Positions 19,277 through 28,760 of a stretch of DNA of 64,000 nucleotides are shown piece by piece (positions within the stretch are counted from its first letter, which is position 1; every line of letters begins with the position of its first letter). Made by a program: the position numbers and the translations under genes. The notes beneath the pieces are model-generated. The model was not told the DNA's origin and did no database searches. It saw only the letters and a program-made list of their open reading frames with translations. Origin of the DNA: Marihabitans asiaticum (GTDB lineage: Bacteria; Actinomycetota; Actinomycetes; Actinomycetales; Dermatophilaceae). Location of the stretch: positions 294,367-358,366 of the forward strand of contig NZ_VIUW01000004.1 in assembly GCF_007828725.1 (NCBI RefSeq). Reading direction: 5' to 3'.

Positions 19277-21295
19277 TCAGGCCTGCTCGTCGTCGTCCAG
19301 GCGAATCGAGCTGGTCTGCTGCACCTGGGTGAGGAACTCGTAGTTCGTCTTCGTCTTCTTCAGCCGGTCGATGAGCAGCTCGACACCCTGCTGGGCGTCC
19401 AGCGCGGCGAGGACGCGGCGCAGCTTCCACATGATCTTCAGCTCCTCGGGCGCGAGGAGGATCTCCTCCCGCCGGGTGCCCGAGGCGTTGACGTCGACCG
19501 CGGGGAAGATCCGGCGGTTGGCCAGGCCACGGTCAAGCTTGAGCTCCATGTTGCCGGTGCCCTTGAACTCCTCGAAGATCACCTCGTCCATCCGCGAGCC
19601 GGTCTCGACCAGCGCGGTGGCGAGGATGGTCAGCGAGCCGCCGTTCTCGATGTTGCGCGCCGCGCCGAAGAACTTCTTCGGCGGGTAGAGGGCGGCGGAG
19701 TCGACACCACCGGAGAGGATGCGCCCGCTCGCCGGGGCGGCGAGGTTGTAGGCGCGGCCGAGCTTGGTGATCGAGTCGAGCAGCAGGACGACGTCGTGGC
19801 CCATCTCGACGAGGCGCTTGGCCCGCTCGATGGCCAGCTCGGCGACCGTCGTGTGGTCGTCCGCCGGGCGGTCGAAGGTGGAGGAGATGACCTCGCCATT
19901 GACCGCGCGCTGCATGTCGGTGACCTCTTCGGGGCGCTCGTCGACGAGGACGACCATGAGGTGGCACTCGGGGTTGTTCGTCGTGATCGCGTTGGCGATG
20001 GACTGCATGACCATCGTCTTGCCGGCCTTCGCCGGGGCGACGATGAGGCCACGCTGGCCCTTGCCGATCGGGGCGACGAGGTCGATCATCCGGGTGGTGA
20101 GCACGCTCGGGTCGGTCTCGAGCCGGAGCCGCTGCTGCGGGTAGAGCGGGGTGAGCTTGCCGAACTCCGGGCGGCGCTTGGCCTCGTCCGGGGTCATCCC
20201 GTTGACGGTGTCGAGGCTGACCAGCGGGTTGTACTTCTGGCGGTTGTTCTTGCCGCCGACGGTCTGCATCCCCTCGCCGTCCTGGCTGGTGCGGACCTTG
20301 CCGGTCACGGCGTCGCCCTTGCGCAGGCCGTTGCGCTTGACCATGCCGAGCGGCACGTAGACGTCGTTGCTGCCCGGCAGGTAGCCCGAGGTCCGCACGA
20401 AGGCGTAGTTGTCCAGCACGTCGAGGATGCCGGCGGCGGGGACGAGCACGTCGTCCTCGTGGACCTGGATCTCCTCCTCGCCGTGGTTGCCACCGCCACC
20501 ACGACGCTTGTCGCGCCCACGGTTGCGGCCTCGGTTGCGCCGGCGACGCCCGCCGCCCTGGTCGTCCGGGCCGTTGTTGCCCTGGTTGTGCTGACCTCCA
20601 CGGTTGTCGTTACCGCGGTTGTCGCCACCGCGGTTGTCGTTACCGCGGTTGTCGCCCCCGCGGTTGTCGTTGTCCTGGTTGTCGCCCCCGCGGTTCCCCC
20701 GGTCGTCGCCGCGATTGTCGTTGCCGCGGTTGCCCCGGTTGTCGTTGCCACGGTTCCCGCGGTCGTCGCCGCGGGTGTCGTCGCCGCGGTCACCCCGGTT
20801 GTCGTTCTCACGGTTGTCGTTGCCACGGTTCCCGCGGTCGTCGCCGCGGGTGTCATCGCCGCGGTCACCCCGGTTGTCGTTGCCGCGGTTCCCCCGGTCG
20901 TCGCTGCGGGTGTCGCGGCTGGTCTGGTCGCCCTGCTGGCGATCGCTGCGCTCGTCGCCCCGGCGGTCCTCGCGGCCCTGCTCGCGGGACTCCTCGCGCT
21001 CACGGGGCTGCTCGCGCCCGGCGCCGGCGTCCTGCTGCTGCTGGTCCGCGCTCGGAGCCGGACGCTCGTCGCTGCGCTGCTTCTGGGCGGGGGCCGAGCC
21101 CTCGCCGGACTGCTTGGCCTTGATCGCGGCGACGAGGTCGCTCTTGCGCATCTTGGCGGTCCCGGTGATCCCCATGCTCGAGGCCAGCTGCTGGAGCTGG
21201 GCCAGCCGCATCGCGCTGAGCGCGCCGGAGCGGCGTGGCGTGGTCTCGGCGCTCTGAGCAGCGCCTGTGGTCTCGCCGGTGGTGGTGTCTGTCAC
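19277..21295 (-). CDS. rho: Transcription termination factor Rho with a large polar insertion
   Basis: Rho is the hexameric RNA helicase that ends transcription. The 672-residue protein has an N-terminal Rho_N/SAP-like helix domain (about 25-62). A low-complexity insertion of about 200 residues built of D/N/R/G repeats (units like [10 protein letters not shown]) comes next. The RNA-binding cold-shock domain follows ([14 protein letters not shown]), then the ATPase core with the P-loop APAKAGKT at about 420-427 and [12 protein letters not shown] chose the GTG at 21295, which has GAAAGGG ahead. The insertion is encoded by DNA direct repeats at roughly 20560-20920. Such insertions occur in actinobacterial Rho and favour binding of GC-rich, structured RNA and phase separation. 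Confidence 0.96.
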   Translation of the reverse strand: MTDTTTGETTGAAQSAETTPRRSGALSAMRLAQLQQLASSMGITGTAKMRKSDLVAAIKAKQSGEGSAPAQKQRSDERPAPSADQQQQDAGAGREQPREREESREQGREDRRGDERSDRQQGDQTSRDTRSDDRGNRGNDNRGDRGDDTRGDDRGNRGNDNRENDNRGDRGDDTRGDDRGNRGNDNRGNRGNDNRGDDRGNRGGDNQDNDNRGGDNRGNDNRGGDNRGNDNRGGQHNQGNNGPDDQGGGRRRRNRGRNRGRDKRRGGGGNHGEEEIQVHEDDVLVPAAGILDVLDNYAFVRTSGYLPGSNDVYVPLGMVKRNGLRKGDAVTGKVRTSQDGEGMQTVGGKNNRQKYNPLVSLDTVNGMTPDEAKRRPEFGKLTPLYPQQRLRLETDPSVLTTRMIDLVAPIGKGQRGLIVAPAKAGKTMVMQSIANAITTNNPECHLMVVLVDERPEEVTDMQRAVNGEVISSTFDRPADDHTTVAELAIERAKRLVEMGHDVVLLLDSITKLGRAYNLAAPASGRILSGGVDSAALYPPKKFFGAARNIENGGSLTILATALVETGSRMDEVIFEEFKGTGNMELKLDRGLANRRIFPAVDVNASGTRREEILLAPEELKIMWKLRRVLAALDAQQGVELLIDRLKKTKTNYEFLTQVQQTSSIRLDDDEQA

Positions 21296-21479
21296 GAAGG
21301 ACCCTTTCCCCTCGTCGTGGACCTGCCCCAGGGCAGGCCGGGTGCGCCCCGTCAATCGCGGGGACTCAGATGATCAGCCACTGCGTGCACCTCGTCGCTC
21401 GGCGAAGAGGTGAGGCGGTGACGGAGAAACTCCGCCCTCATCGGCGCGTGTGACTACGGCCGGGGCTCGTGGAGCACTC

Positions 21480-22490
21480 TCAATGTACCACCGTGAGCGC
21501 CGTGGCACCCACGTCAGGCACCCCCGGCGCGCTGACCTGCCAGGCCCGGACGTCGTCAAGCTCCCCCACTGCCTCGCGCACCACGTCGACCTCACCGCGT
21601 GTCGTGAGGACGAGCAGCGACGGGCCGGCCCCAGAGATCACCGCCGCGTGACCGCGTGCTCGCAGGCCGTCGAGCAGGCTCATCGACGACGGGTAGCTCG
21701 GCCGACGCTGCTCCTGGTGCAGCACGTCGACCGTTGCCTCGAGCAGGAGCGACGGGTCGGTCGTCAGCGCATGGGTCAGCAGGCCACCGCGGGCGGTGCT
21801 CTGCGCAGCGGTCGCGAGCGAGACCGACTGCGGCAGAACGGATCTGGCGTGCGCGGTGCTCAGCTGCGCACCCGGCACGCAGACGACGACGTCGATCTCG
21901 TCGTGCAGCGGCAGGCGCACCGTCCGGGTCAGGGGCGCGCCCTGGGCGCGCGGACCCATGACCGAGATCGTCGCCCCGCCGTAGACGCTGGCCGAGGCGT
22001 TGTCCGGGTGACCCTCGAGCGCGGAGGCGACCTGGTTGACCACGTCGAGCGCTGCCTCACGGGTCGTCCCGGTGAGCTCACCCTCCGCGTCCGCGGCGGC
22101 CAGGCACACCGCCGCCAGGGCGCCGGTGACGATCGCCGTCGCCGACGAGCCGAGACCTCGGCCGTGCGGCACGGCGTTGGCGCACCGCAGGTGCAACCCG
22201 GGCGGGACGCCCAGGCCTAGGTGCGCGAAGGTGGCGGCCAGGGTCCGCACGACCAGGTGCGACTCGTCGAGGGGGACAGCTCCCACCCCTTCGCCCTGCA
22301 CCTCGACGACCACACCCGGCTCGTCGGTGACGGTGACGCTGGCCTCGTCCCAGACCCCCAGGGCCAGGCCGACCGAGTCGAAGCCGGGACCGAGGTTGGC
22401 CGAGGAGGCCGGCACCGTGACGGTCACCGAGGCCCCCGGCTCGGGCTGCGCCCAACGAAGGGGGGTCAGCTGCCCCTGGTCGAGGGTCAT
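21480..22490 (-). CDS. thrB: Homoserine kinase
   Basis: ThrB phosphorylates homoserine, the penultimate step of threonine synthesis. The 336-residue GHMP kinase shows [21 protein letters not shown] at its N-terminus, the ATP-binding [14 protein letters not shown] near residue 115, and the C-terminal [16 protein letters not shown]. The first ten residues ([10 protein letters not shown]) extend beyond the core, and the LR that follows is encoded over a CCCCTTCG motif. The gene overlaps thrC by four bases and is the last of the hom-thrC-thrB set. Confidence 0.96.
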   Translation of the reverse strand: MTLDQGQLTPLRWAQPEPGASVTVTVPASSANLGPGFDSVGLALGVWDEASVTVTDEPGVVVEVQGEGVGAVPLDESHLVVRTLAATFAHLGLGVPPGLHLRCANAVPHGRGLGSSATAIVTGALAAVCLAAADAEGELTGTTREAALDVVNQVASALEGHPDNASASVYGGATISVMGPRAQGAPLTRTVRLPLHDEIDVVVCVPGAQLSTAHARSVLPQSVSLATAAQSTARGGLLTHALTTDPSLLLEATVDVLHQEQRRPSYPSSMSLLDGLRARGHAAVISGAGPSLLVLTTRGEVDVVREAVGELDDVRAWQVSAPGVPDVGATALTVVH

Positions 22491-23587
22491 CCGTCGAGGC
22501 CGAGGGCGGTCGCGACGTCGTAGGCCTCAGCAGCGACTCGGACCGGCTCGATGTCCGCGCCGTCGGCGCCCTTGAGCGCCCACTGCGGGTCCTTCAGCCC
22601 GTGCCCGGTGACGGTGCAGACGATCGTCGCGCCGCCCGGCACCTGCCCCGCCGCGTGCTGCTTGAGCAGGCCGGCGATGCTCGCGGCGCTGGCCGGCTCG
22701 ACGAAGATCCCCTCGGTCGAGGAGAGCAGGCGGTGCGCGTCGAGGATCTCCTCGTCGGTGACCGAGTCGATGACCCCGCCGCTGGTGTCGCGGGCCTCCT
22801 CGGCCTGCTGCCAGCTGGCCGGGTTGCCGATGCGGATCGCGGTCGCGATCGTCTCGGGGTCCTGCACCGGGTGCCCCTTGACGATCGGCGCGGCGCCGGC
22901 CGCCTGGAATCCCCACATCACCGGGGTGCGGGTGGCGACCGGGTCGAGCTGGCCGCTCACCCCCGCCGTGCTCTCGGCGTACTCGCGGTAGCCGCGCCAG
23001 TAGGCGGTGATGTTGCCGGCGTTGCCCACCGGCAGGCAGTGGATGTCCGGGGCGTCACCGAGGGCGTCGACGATCTCGAAGGACGCCGTCTTCTGGCCCT
23101 CGATGCGGGCCGGGTTGACCGAGTTGACCAGGTCGACGGGGTAGGACTCCGCGAGCTTGCGGGCGACCTCGAGGCAGTTGTCGAAGTTGCCGTCGACCTG
23201 CAGCAGGGTCGCCCCGTGGGCGATCGCCTGGCTCAGCTTGCCCATCGCGATCTTGCCGTCCGGCACGAGAACCGCGCAGGTCATGCCCGCCTTGGTCGCG
23301 TAAGCGGCGGCCGAGGCGCTCGTGTTGCCGGTCGAGGCGCAGATGACCGCCTTGGCGCCGCGCCCGGCCGCCATCGAGATCGCGGTCGTCATGCCGCGGT
23401 CCTTGAAGGAACCGGTGGGGTTGAGGCCCTCGTACTTCACGAGGACCCGGGCCCCGACCCGCTCGGAGAGCTGCTCTGCCTCGATGAGGGGGGTCCCCCC
23501 TTCGTGCAGGGTGATCACCGGCGCGCCCTGGAGCATCGGGAGCCGGTCGGCGTACTCGCGGATCACTCCGCGCCACTGGTGTGCCAT
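22487..23587 (-). CDS. thrC: Threonine synthase
   Basis: ThrC converts O-phosphohomoserine to threonine with PLP. The 366-residue form is the short actinobacterial type. The PLP lysine lies in [18 protein letters not shown] (about residue 60). [19 protein letters not shown] and [16 protein letters not shown] are the phosphate and substrate loops. It starts [17 protein letters not shown], as in relatives. It is 11 bp after hom and overlaps thrB. Confidence 0.97.
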   Translation of the reverse strand: MAHQWRGVIREYADRLPMLQGAPVITLHEGGTPLIEAEQLSERVGARVLVKYEGLNPTGSFKDRGMTTAISMAAGRGAKAVICASTGNTSASAAAYATKAGMTCAVLVPDGKIAMGKLSQAIAHGATLLQVDGNFDNCLEVARKLAESYPVDLVNSVNPARIEGQKTASFEIVDALGDAPDIHCLPVGNAGNITAYWRGYREYAESTAGVSGQLDPVATRTPVMWGFQAAGAAPIVKGHPVQDPETIATAIRIGNPASWQQAEEARDTSGGVIDSVTDEEILDAHRLLSSTEGIFVEPASAASIAGLLKQHAAGQVPGGATIVCTVTGHGLKDPQWALKGADGADIEPVRVAAEAYDVATALGLDG

Positions 23588-23598
23588 CGAGATCTCCT

Positions 23599-24927
23599 CT
23601 AGAAGCCGACGACGCGCATGACCGAGGTGACCTCCGCGACCTCGGGCAGGGCGGACAAGGTGTCGACGGTCGCGGCCAGCGCGGAGTCCGGCGCGACGTG
23701 GGTGACGACGATGAGCTGGGCGCGCCCGCGGGTCTCCCGGCCGTCGTCGCGGTCCTCGATGATCTGCTGGCGCACCGTCTCGATGGAGACGTGCTGCTCG
23801 GCGAAGACGGCCGCGACCTTGGCGAGGACGCCCGGCTCGTCCGCGACGTCGAGACTGACGTGATAGCGGGTGAGGGCATCGCCCATCGGCAGCACGGGCA
23901 GGTCGGCGTAGGCCGTCTCCCCCGGGCCCCGGCCTCCGGCGACCCGGTGGCGGGCGACCGCGACGATGTCGCCGAGGACGGCACTCGCGGTCGGGTCTCC
24001 CCCGGCGCCCTGGCCGTAGAACATCAGCTCACCGGCGGCGGCCGCGTCGACGAAGACCGCGTTGAAGGCTTCGCGGACCGAGGCCAGCGGGTGCGAGCGC
24101 GGGATCATCGCCGGGTGGACGCGCACCGACACCCCGTCGCCGTCCTCGCCCGGGACCCGCTCGCAGATCGAGAGCAGCTTGACCACGCAGTCCATCTCGC
24201 GGGCGGCCTCGATGTCGCCGGCGCTGACCTCGGAGATGCCCTCGCGGTAGACGTCGGCGCTGGAGACCCGGGTGTGGAAGGCGAGCGAGGCGAGGATCGC
24301 CGCCTTCGCCGCCGCGTCGAAGCCTTCGAGGTCGGCCGTCGGGTCGGCCTCGGCGTACCCGAGGGCCTGGGCCCGCTCGACGGTCTCGCTGTAGCCGGCG
24401 CCGGTGGAGTCCATCGCGTCGAGGACGAAGTTCGTCGTGCCGTTGACGATGCCGAGGACGCTGCGCACGTCGTCGCCGGCGAGCGACTCGTGGATCGGCC
24501 GGAGGATCGGGATGGCCCCGGCGACCGATGCCTCGTAGTAGAGGTCGACCCCGTGGGCGTCAGCGGCGGCGTAGAGGGTCGGCCCGTCCTCGGCGAGCAG
24601 TGCCTTGTTGGCGGTCACGACGCTGGCGCCGTGCTCCATCGCCGCGAGGATGAGCGAGCGCGCCGGCTCGAAGCCGCCGATGACCTCGACGACGATGTCG
24701 GCCCGGGCCACCAGGTCCTCGGCGTCGGTGGTGACCAGGGCCGGGTCGACCCCGAGGTCGCTGCGGTCGCGCCCGGCGCGGCGCACCGCGATGCCGACCA
24801 GCTCCAGCGGCCGGCCGACGCGGGCGGCGAGCGCGTCGGCGTTGCTCGTGAGCTTGCGGGCGACCGCGCCCCCGACGGTGCCTCCGCCGAGCAGCGCGAC
24901 CCGGATCGGGCTCTGCTCGCTGTCCAT
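23599..24927 (-). CDS. hom: Homoserine dehydrogenase
   Basis: This enzyme reduces aspartate semialdehyde to homoserine, the branch point of threonine and methionine synthesis. The 442-residue protein has the Rossmann start [15 protein letters not shown], the core [17 protein letters not shown] and the catalytic region [13 protein letters not shown]-terminal ACT domain ([21 protein letters not shown]) probably mediates threonine feedback. I chose the ATG at 24927 because GGAG lies about nine bases ahead; a GTG at 24948 overlaps the lysA stop but has no ribosome site. It lies between lysA and thrC. Confidence 0.96.
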   Translation of the reverse strand: MDSEQSPIRVALLGGGTVGGAVARKLTSNADALAARVGRPLELVGIAVRRAGRDRSDLGVDPALVTTDAEDLVARADIVVEVIGGFEPARSLILAAMEHGASVVTANKALLAEDGPTLYAAADAHGVDLYYEASVAGAIPILRPIHESLAGDDVRSVLGIVNGTTNFVLDAMDSTGAGYSETVERAQALGYAEADPTADLEGFDAAAKAAILASLAFHTRVSSADVYREGISEVSAGDIEAAREMDCVVKLLSICERVPGEDGDGVSVRVHPAMIPRSHPLASVREAFNAVFVDAAAAGELMFYGQGAGGDPTASAVLGDIVAVARHRVAGGRGPGETAYADLPVLPMGDALTRYHVSLDVADEPGVLAKVAAVFAEQHVSIETVRQQIIEDRDDGRETRGRAQLIVVTHVAPDSALAATVDTLSALPEVAEVTSVMRVVGF

Positions 24928-24944
24928 GGGTGCTTCTCCTTCAC

Positions 24945-26438
24945 TCACTCGTCGACGTCCAACGCGAGGATGTCCTCGATCGTCTCGCGTCGCACGATCA
25001 CCCGTGCGTGCCCGTCTCGCACCGCGATCACCGGCGGGCGCGGTGTGTGGTTGTACTGGCTGGCCATGCTGCGGCAGTAGGCGCCGGTGCCGGGCACCGC
25101 GATGAGGTCGCCGGGCTCGACGTCGGCGGGCAGGTACTCGTCCATGACGACGATGTCACCGCTCTCGCAGTGCCGCCCGACGACGCGGGTGACGGCCGGC
25201 TCGGCGTCAGAGCGCCGGCTGGCGAGCGTGCACGAGTAGTCGGCCCCGTAGAGGGCGGTGCGTACGTTGTCGCTCATCCCGCCGTCGACGCTGACGTACA
25301 TCCGCTCGGCCTGCGGCCCGACCTGCACCCGCTTGACCGTGCCGATCTCGTAGAGGGTGAAGGTGCTCGGCCCGGCGATCGCCCGCCCGGGCTCGATCGA
25401 GATCCGCGGCCGCGGTGCGGCGGTTGCGACTGGGTCGTCGCCGAGCTGGTCGCCGGCGAGCTCGTCGGCAAGGTCGTCGAGCTGTTTGAGCTCCCGGTCG
25501 AGCACCGCGGCCATGTCGGCACCGAGGTGGGCCGGGGTCATCGGGTCGTGCTCGGAGGTGTAGGCGATGCCGTAGCCGCCACCGAGGTCCATCTCGGGCA
25601 GGTGCACGCCGTGCCGCCGGGCGACCTCGACGTGCAGCCCGACGAGCCGGCGCGCGGCGATCTCGAAGCCAGAGACGTCGAAGATCTGGCTGCCGATATG
25701 GCTGTGCAGCCCGAGCAGGGTGAGCGACTCCTGACCGAGGACCGCCTCGACGGCCTCCATCGCCGCCCCGCTGGCCAGGGAGAAGCCGAACTTCTGGTCC
25801 TCGTGGGCGGTGGCGATGAACTCGTGGGTGTGCGCCTCGACCCCGACCGTGACCCGCACCATGACCGGCGCGACGACGCCGAGCTCACGCGCCACCTCGG
25901 CGACCCGCTCGATCTCGACGAGGGAGTCCACGACGATCCGGCCGACACCATGCTCGAGGGCTGCGCGCAGCTCGGGGATGCTCTTGTTGTTGCCGTGCAA
26001 CGCGATTCGCTCGCCGGGGAACCCGGCGCGGCGCGCCACCGCGAGCTCACCGCCGGAGCAGACGTCGAGGCTGAGCCCCTCCTCCAGCACCCACCGGGCC
26101 ACGGCGGTGCAGAGGAAGGCCTTGCCCGCGTAGTACACGTCGGCCCCGCCGCACACTGCGACGAAGGGGCGGGTGAAGTCCTCCTGGAACGCCCGGGCGC
26201 GGGCCCGGAAGTCGTCCTCGTCGACGACATAGGCCGCGGTGCCGAACTCGCGCGCGATGTCGGTCACCGGCACCCCGGCCACGGTGACGACACCCTCCTC
26301 GTCCCGGCTCACCCCCTTCGCGTACAGCTGCGGCAGCAGCTCCATGACGTCGCGCGGGTACGGCAGCCACTGCGGCGCGGCGCCGGAGCCCTCGGCGTGG
26401 AGGATCCCCGCCTCGTGGGCGCGCATGTTGATCGTCAT
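24945..26438 (-). CDS. lysA: Diaminopimelate decarboxylase
   Basis: LysA decarboxylates meso-diaminopimelate to lysine, with PLP in the cytoplasm. The 497-residue protein includes a short N-terminal extension of about 40 residues. The PLP lysine is in VYYAGKAFLCTAVARW, followed by LSLDVCSGGELAVARRAG, the LGLHSHIGSQIFD loop and DLGGGYGIAY. SIEPGRAIAGPST and TGAYCRSMASQYN complete the active site. It is between argS (4 bp upstream) and hom, the common actinobacterial order. Confidence 0.97.
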   Translation of the reverse strand: MTINMRAHEAGILHAEGSGAAPQWLPYPRDVMELLPQLYAKGVSRDEEGVVTVAGVPVTDIAREFGTAAYVVDEDDFRARARAFQEDFTRPFVAVCGGADVYYAGKAFLCTAVARWVLEEGLSLDVCSGGELAVARRAGFPGERIALHGNNKSIPELRAALEHGVGRIVVDSLVEIERVAEVARELGVVAPVMVRVTVGVEAHTHEFIATAHEDQKFGFSLASGAAMEAVEAVLGQESLTLLGLHSHIGSQIFDVSGFEIAARRLVGLHVEVARRHGVHLPEMDLGGGYGIAYTSEHDPMTPAHLGADMAAVLDRELKQLDDLADELAGDQLGDDPVATAAPRPRISIEPGRAIAGPSTFTLYEIGTVKRVQVGPQAERMYVSVDGGMSDNVRTALYGADYSCTLASRRSDAEPAVTRVVGRHCESGDIVVMDEYLPADVEPGDLIAVPGTGAYCRSMASQYNHTPRPPVIAVRDGHARVIVRRETIEDILALDVDE

Positions 26439-26442
26439 GAGC

Positions 26443-28086
26443 TCACATCCGGTGCGGGGCGGAGACCCCGAGCAGCGTCAGCCCGTTGGCGAGCACCTGG
26501 CGGGTGGCGTCGTTGAGCCACAGGCGGGTGCGGTGGGTGTCGGTGATCTCTTCGTCGCGAAGGGGGCGCACGCGGCAGGTGTCGTACCACTTGTGGTACG
26601 CCGTCGCGAGGGTCTCGAGGTAGCGGGCGACCCGGTGCGGCTCGAGCAGCTCGGCGCCCTGGGCGACGACGCGGGGGAAGTCGCCGAGGGTCGCGAGGAG
26701 GGTCGCCTCGGTCGGGTCGTTGAGGAGCGAAGGGGTGAACCCGTCACCCCGGTCGACCCCGTCCTCCGCCGCGAGCCGGGCGACGTTCGCGGTGCGGGCG
26801 TGGGCGTACTGGACGTAGAAGACGGGGTTGTCGTTGGTCTGCTTGCGCAGCTCCTCGCCGTCGAGGGTGAGCGGGCTGTCGGCCGGGTAGCGCTCGAGGC
26901 TGTAGCGCACGGCGTCGGCACCGATCCAGCTCACGAGGTCGCGCAGCTCGATGATGTTGCCGGCGCGCTTGGAGAGCTTGGCGCCATCGAGGTTGACCAG
27001 CTGGCCGATCTTGATCTCGATGTGGTGCTCGGGGTCGTCGCCGGCGCACGCAGCGATAGCCTTGAGCCGGCCGATATAGCCGTGATGGTCGGCGCCGAGC
27101 AGGTAGATCTTCTCGTCGAAGCCGCGGTCCTTCTTGCTCAGGTAGTAGGCGGCGTCGGCGGCGAAGTAGGTGGGCACTCCGTCGGCGCGGATGAGCACGC
27201 GGTCCTTGTCGTCGCCGAAGTCGGTGGTGCGCAGCCACACGGCTCCCCCGTCGTCGTAGACGTGGCCCTGCTCGCGCAGCCGGGCGACCGCCTGCTCGAC
27301 CGCGCCGCCGTCGTGGAGCGTGGCCTCGGAGAACCACACGTCGAAGTGCACCCCGAAGTCCTCGAGCGTGCCCCGGATGTCGTCCAGCTGGGCGCGGTAG
27401 GCGAGGTCGCGCACGACCGGCAGCGCCTGGCCCTCCGGCAGGTCGGCGACGTCTGGGCGCTGCTCCCGGACCGACGCGGCGAGGTCGTCAATGTACGCGC
27501 CCGGGTATCCGCCTTCGGGCGTCGGCTCCCCGCGCAGGCGGGCGAGGACGGACGCGGCGAACTTGTCCATCTGCGCGCCGGCGTCGTTGATGTAGTACTC
27601 GCTCGTGACGTCGGCGCCGGACGCGTCGAGCAGGCGGCGCATCGAGTCGCCGAGGGCGGCCCAGCGGGTGTGGCCGATGTGCAGGGGGCCGGTGGGGTTG
27701 GCCGAGATGAACTCGAGGTTGACCGTCCGTCCCGCCTCGGACTGCCCCTGCCCGTAGGACACGCCGGCCTCGACGATGGTGCGGGCGAGCTCGCCGGCGC
27801 TGGCGGCGTCGAGGGTGATGTTGAGGAAGCCGGGGCCGGCGACCTCGACGGCGGCGATGCCGGAGGTCTGGGTCAGGTGAGCGGCGATGGCGGCGGCGAC
27901 GTCGCGAGGGGGCTTGCCGGCGGGCTTGGCGAGCTGCATCGCGACGTTGGTGCTCCAGTCGCCGTGGCCCTTCTGCTTCGGACGCTCGACGCGGACGGTC
28001 TCGGGCACGTCGACGGACAGCTCTCCGGTGTCGACGGCGGCAGAGAGGGCAGCGGCGATGGCGGTCGCGAGCTCTTCGGGGGTCAC
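26443..28086 (-). CDS. argS: Arginyl-tRNA synthetase
   Basis: ArgRS charges tRNA-Arg. The 547-residue class I enzyme shows the HIGH motif in NPTGPLHIGHTRWAALGDS near residue 135 and a KMSKS-like KLSKRAGN. The C-terminal DALR anticodon-binding domain ends LNDATRQVLANGLTLLGVSAPHRM. It is the first gene of the lysA-hom-thr block. A tRNA-Arg gene lies divergently 130 bp upstream, a neat pairing of enzyme and substrate. Confidence 0.97.
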   Translation of the reverse strand: MTPEELATAIAAALSAAVDTGELSVDVPETVRVERPKQKGHGDWSTNVAMQLAKPAGKPPRDVAAAIAAHLTQTSGIAAVEVAGPGFLNITLDAASAGELARTIVEAGVSYGQGQSEAGRTVNLEFISANPTGPLHIGHTRWAALGDSMRRLLDASGADVTSEYYINDAGAQMDKFAASVLARLRGEPTPEGGYPGAYIDDLAASVREQRPDVADLPEGQALPVVRDLAYRAQLDDIRGTLEDFGVHFDVWFSEATLHDGGAVEQAVARLREQGHVYDDGGAVWLRTTDFGDDKDRVLIRADGVPTYFAADAAYYLSKKDRGFDEKIYLLGADHHGYIGRLKAIAACAGDDPEHHIEIKIGQLVNLDGAKLSKRAGNIIELRDLVSWIGADAVRYSLERYPADSPLTLDGEELRKQTNDNPVFYVQYAHARTANVARLAAEDGVDRGDGFTPSLLNDPTEATLLATLGDFPRVVAQGAELLEPHRVARYLETLATAYHKWYDTCRVRPLRDEEITDTHRTRLWLNDATRQVLANGLTLLGVSAPHRM

Positions 28087-28217
28087 CCGGCGCAGTCTAG
28101 GGATCCGGCGAAGGGGGTCGAGTCGGGTGTCCGGCGGCTGGCTCGTGCCGTCTCGGCGGATTCAGAGGCGAAGGGGTGGCGGTGCTAACCTGCTCCGGCG
28201 CCGCCCGAGCGGCGCAC

Positions 28218-28290
28218 GCCTCCGTAGCTCAGGGGATAGAGCACTGGTTTCCGGTACCAGGGGCCGCAGGTTCGAATCCTGCCGGGGGCA
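28218..28290 (+). tRNA. tRNA-Arg (anticodon CCG)
   Basis: The 73-base sequence folds as a normal cloverleaf. The acceptor arm is GCCTCCG/CGGGGGC (one G-T pair), the anticodon stem is CTGGT/ACCAG, and the loop TTCCGGT gives anticodon CCG at positions 34-36. The T arm is GCAGG-TTCGAAT-CCTGC. The discriminator is A; the final CCA is not fully encoded. It is next to and divergent from argS. Confidence 0.95.
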
Positions 28291-28296
28291 CCGCTG

Positions 28297-28321
28297 ATCC
28301 TGCGAGCTTGCGAAGCAGGAT
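28297..28321 (+). terminator. Short hairpin after tRNA-Arg
   Basis: ATCCTGC and GCAGGAT form a 7-bp stem around an 11-base loop, starting six bases after the tRNA. A second small stem (GCGCTC/GAGCGC) follows near 28350. This is probably the tRNA terminator. Confidence 0.5.
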
Positions 28322-28390
28322 GGATGGGCCCCCGGCAGAAGCAACAGGCGCTCGAACGGAGTGAGAGCGCCGACGGGGGCACCCACCCTC

Positions 28391-28470
28391 CCCCCTTCGC
28401 AGATCCCCGGGGAACCTCAGACGAACGGCCACCGTCCCCCTTCGCAGATCCCCGGGGAACCTCAGACCAA
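28391..28470 (-). repeat. Two copies of the 45-bp interspersed repeat, reverse orientation
   Basis: CCCCTTCGCAGATCCCCGGG and the following AACCTCAGAC occur at 28392 and 28437. They are the reverse complement of the units at 15035, 19141 and 32213. The 362-bp stretch 28291-28652 has no gene; it holds the tRNA terminator, these repeats and the palindromic element at 28497. Confidence 0.85.
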
Positions 28471-28496
28471 CGGTCACGCCCGTCGCCCCTAGTTAC

Positions 28497-28597
28497 TCGC
28501 GGGTAGGACGACACGAGCCAGTCTCGCGTCCCACTCGATCCCCAGATCTCGGGGTCACCCGGCCAGGTGGCGGCGACTCGTGTAGTTCTACCCGCGA
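28497..28597. repeat. About 100-bp palindromic element with 21-bp imperfect ends
   Basis: The left arm starts TCGCGGGTAG (28497-28517) and the right arm ends CTACCCGCGA (28577-28597). The 21-bp arms match at 19 positions. The 59-bp centre can form smaller hairpins. No ORF is present. It could be a small mobile palindromic repeat or a large RNA hairpin between tRNA-Arg and metS. Confidence 0.6.
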
Positions 28598-28652
28598 TTC
28601 ACCCGGCTCACCGGGCCCCTTCGCTCGCCAAGGACGCCGCCTCAGCCTCGGG

Positions 28653-28760
28653 TCAACCCCGCTTGCGATCGTTGCGCAGCAGGTTGACGACGGCGGCGGC
28701 CAGACCGCCCCAGATCGCGGTGGCGGTGGCCAGCATGGTGAGGATCGCGGTCGTGCTCAT
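28653..28760 (-). CDS. metS: MetS-like small subunit of an NSS amino-acid importer
   Basis: This 35-residue protein (MSTTAILTMLATATAIWGG, then LAAAVVNLLRNDRKRG) is one membrane helix with a basic tail. This is the pattern of the methionine/alanine import small subunit, which is needed with its large NSS partner in corynebacteria. The ATG at 28760 overlaps the stop of the transporter gene (ATGA), and GAGAGGAG lies ahead of it. It is too short for most ORF callers. The assignment rests on size, sequence style and position. Confidence 0.8.
   Translation of the reverse strand: MSTTAILTMLATATAIWGGLAAAVVNLLRNDRKRG

Noticed and set aside
20560..20920. Intergenic tandem repeat
   Set aside because: The DNA repeats are in frame and encode the D/N/R/G insertion of Rho, so they are coding.
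28185..28514. Minus-strand ORF containing GAPGRIRTCGPWYRKP
   Set aside because: This is the well-known false protein produced by reading the antisense of a tRNA gene; here it covers tRNA-Arg.
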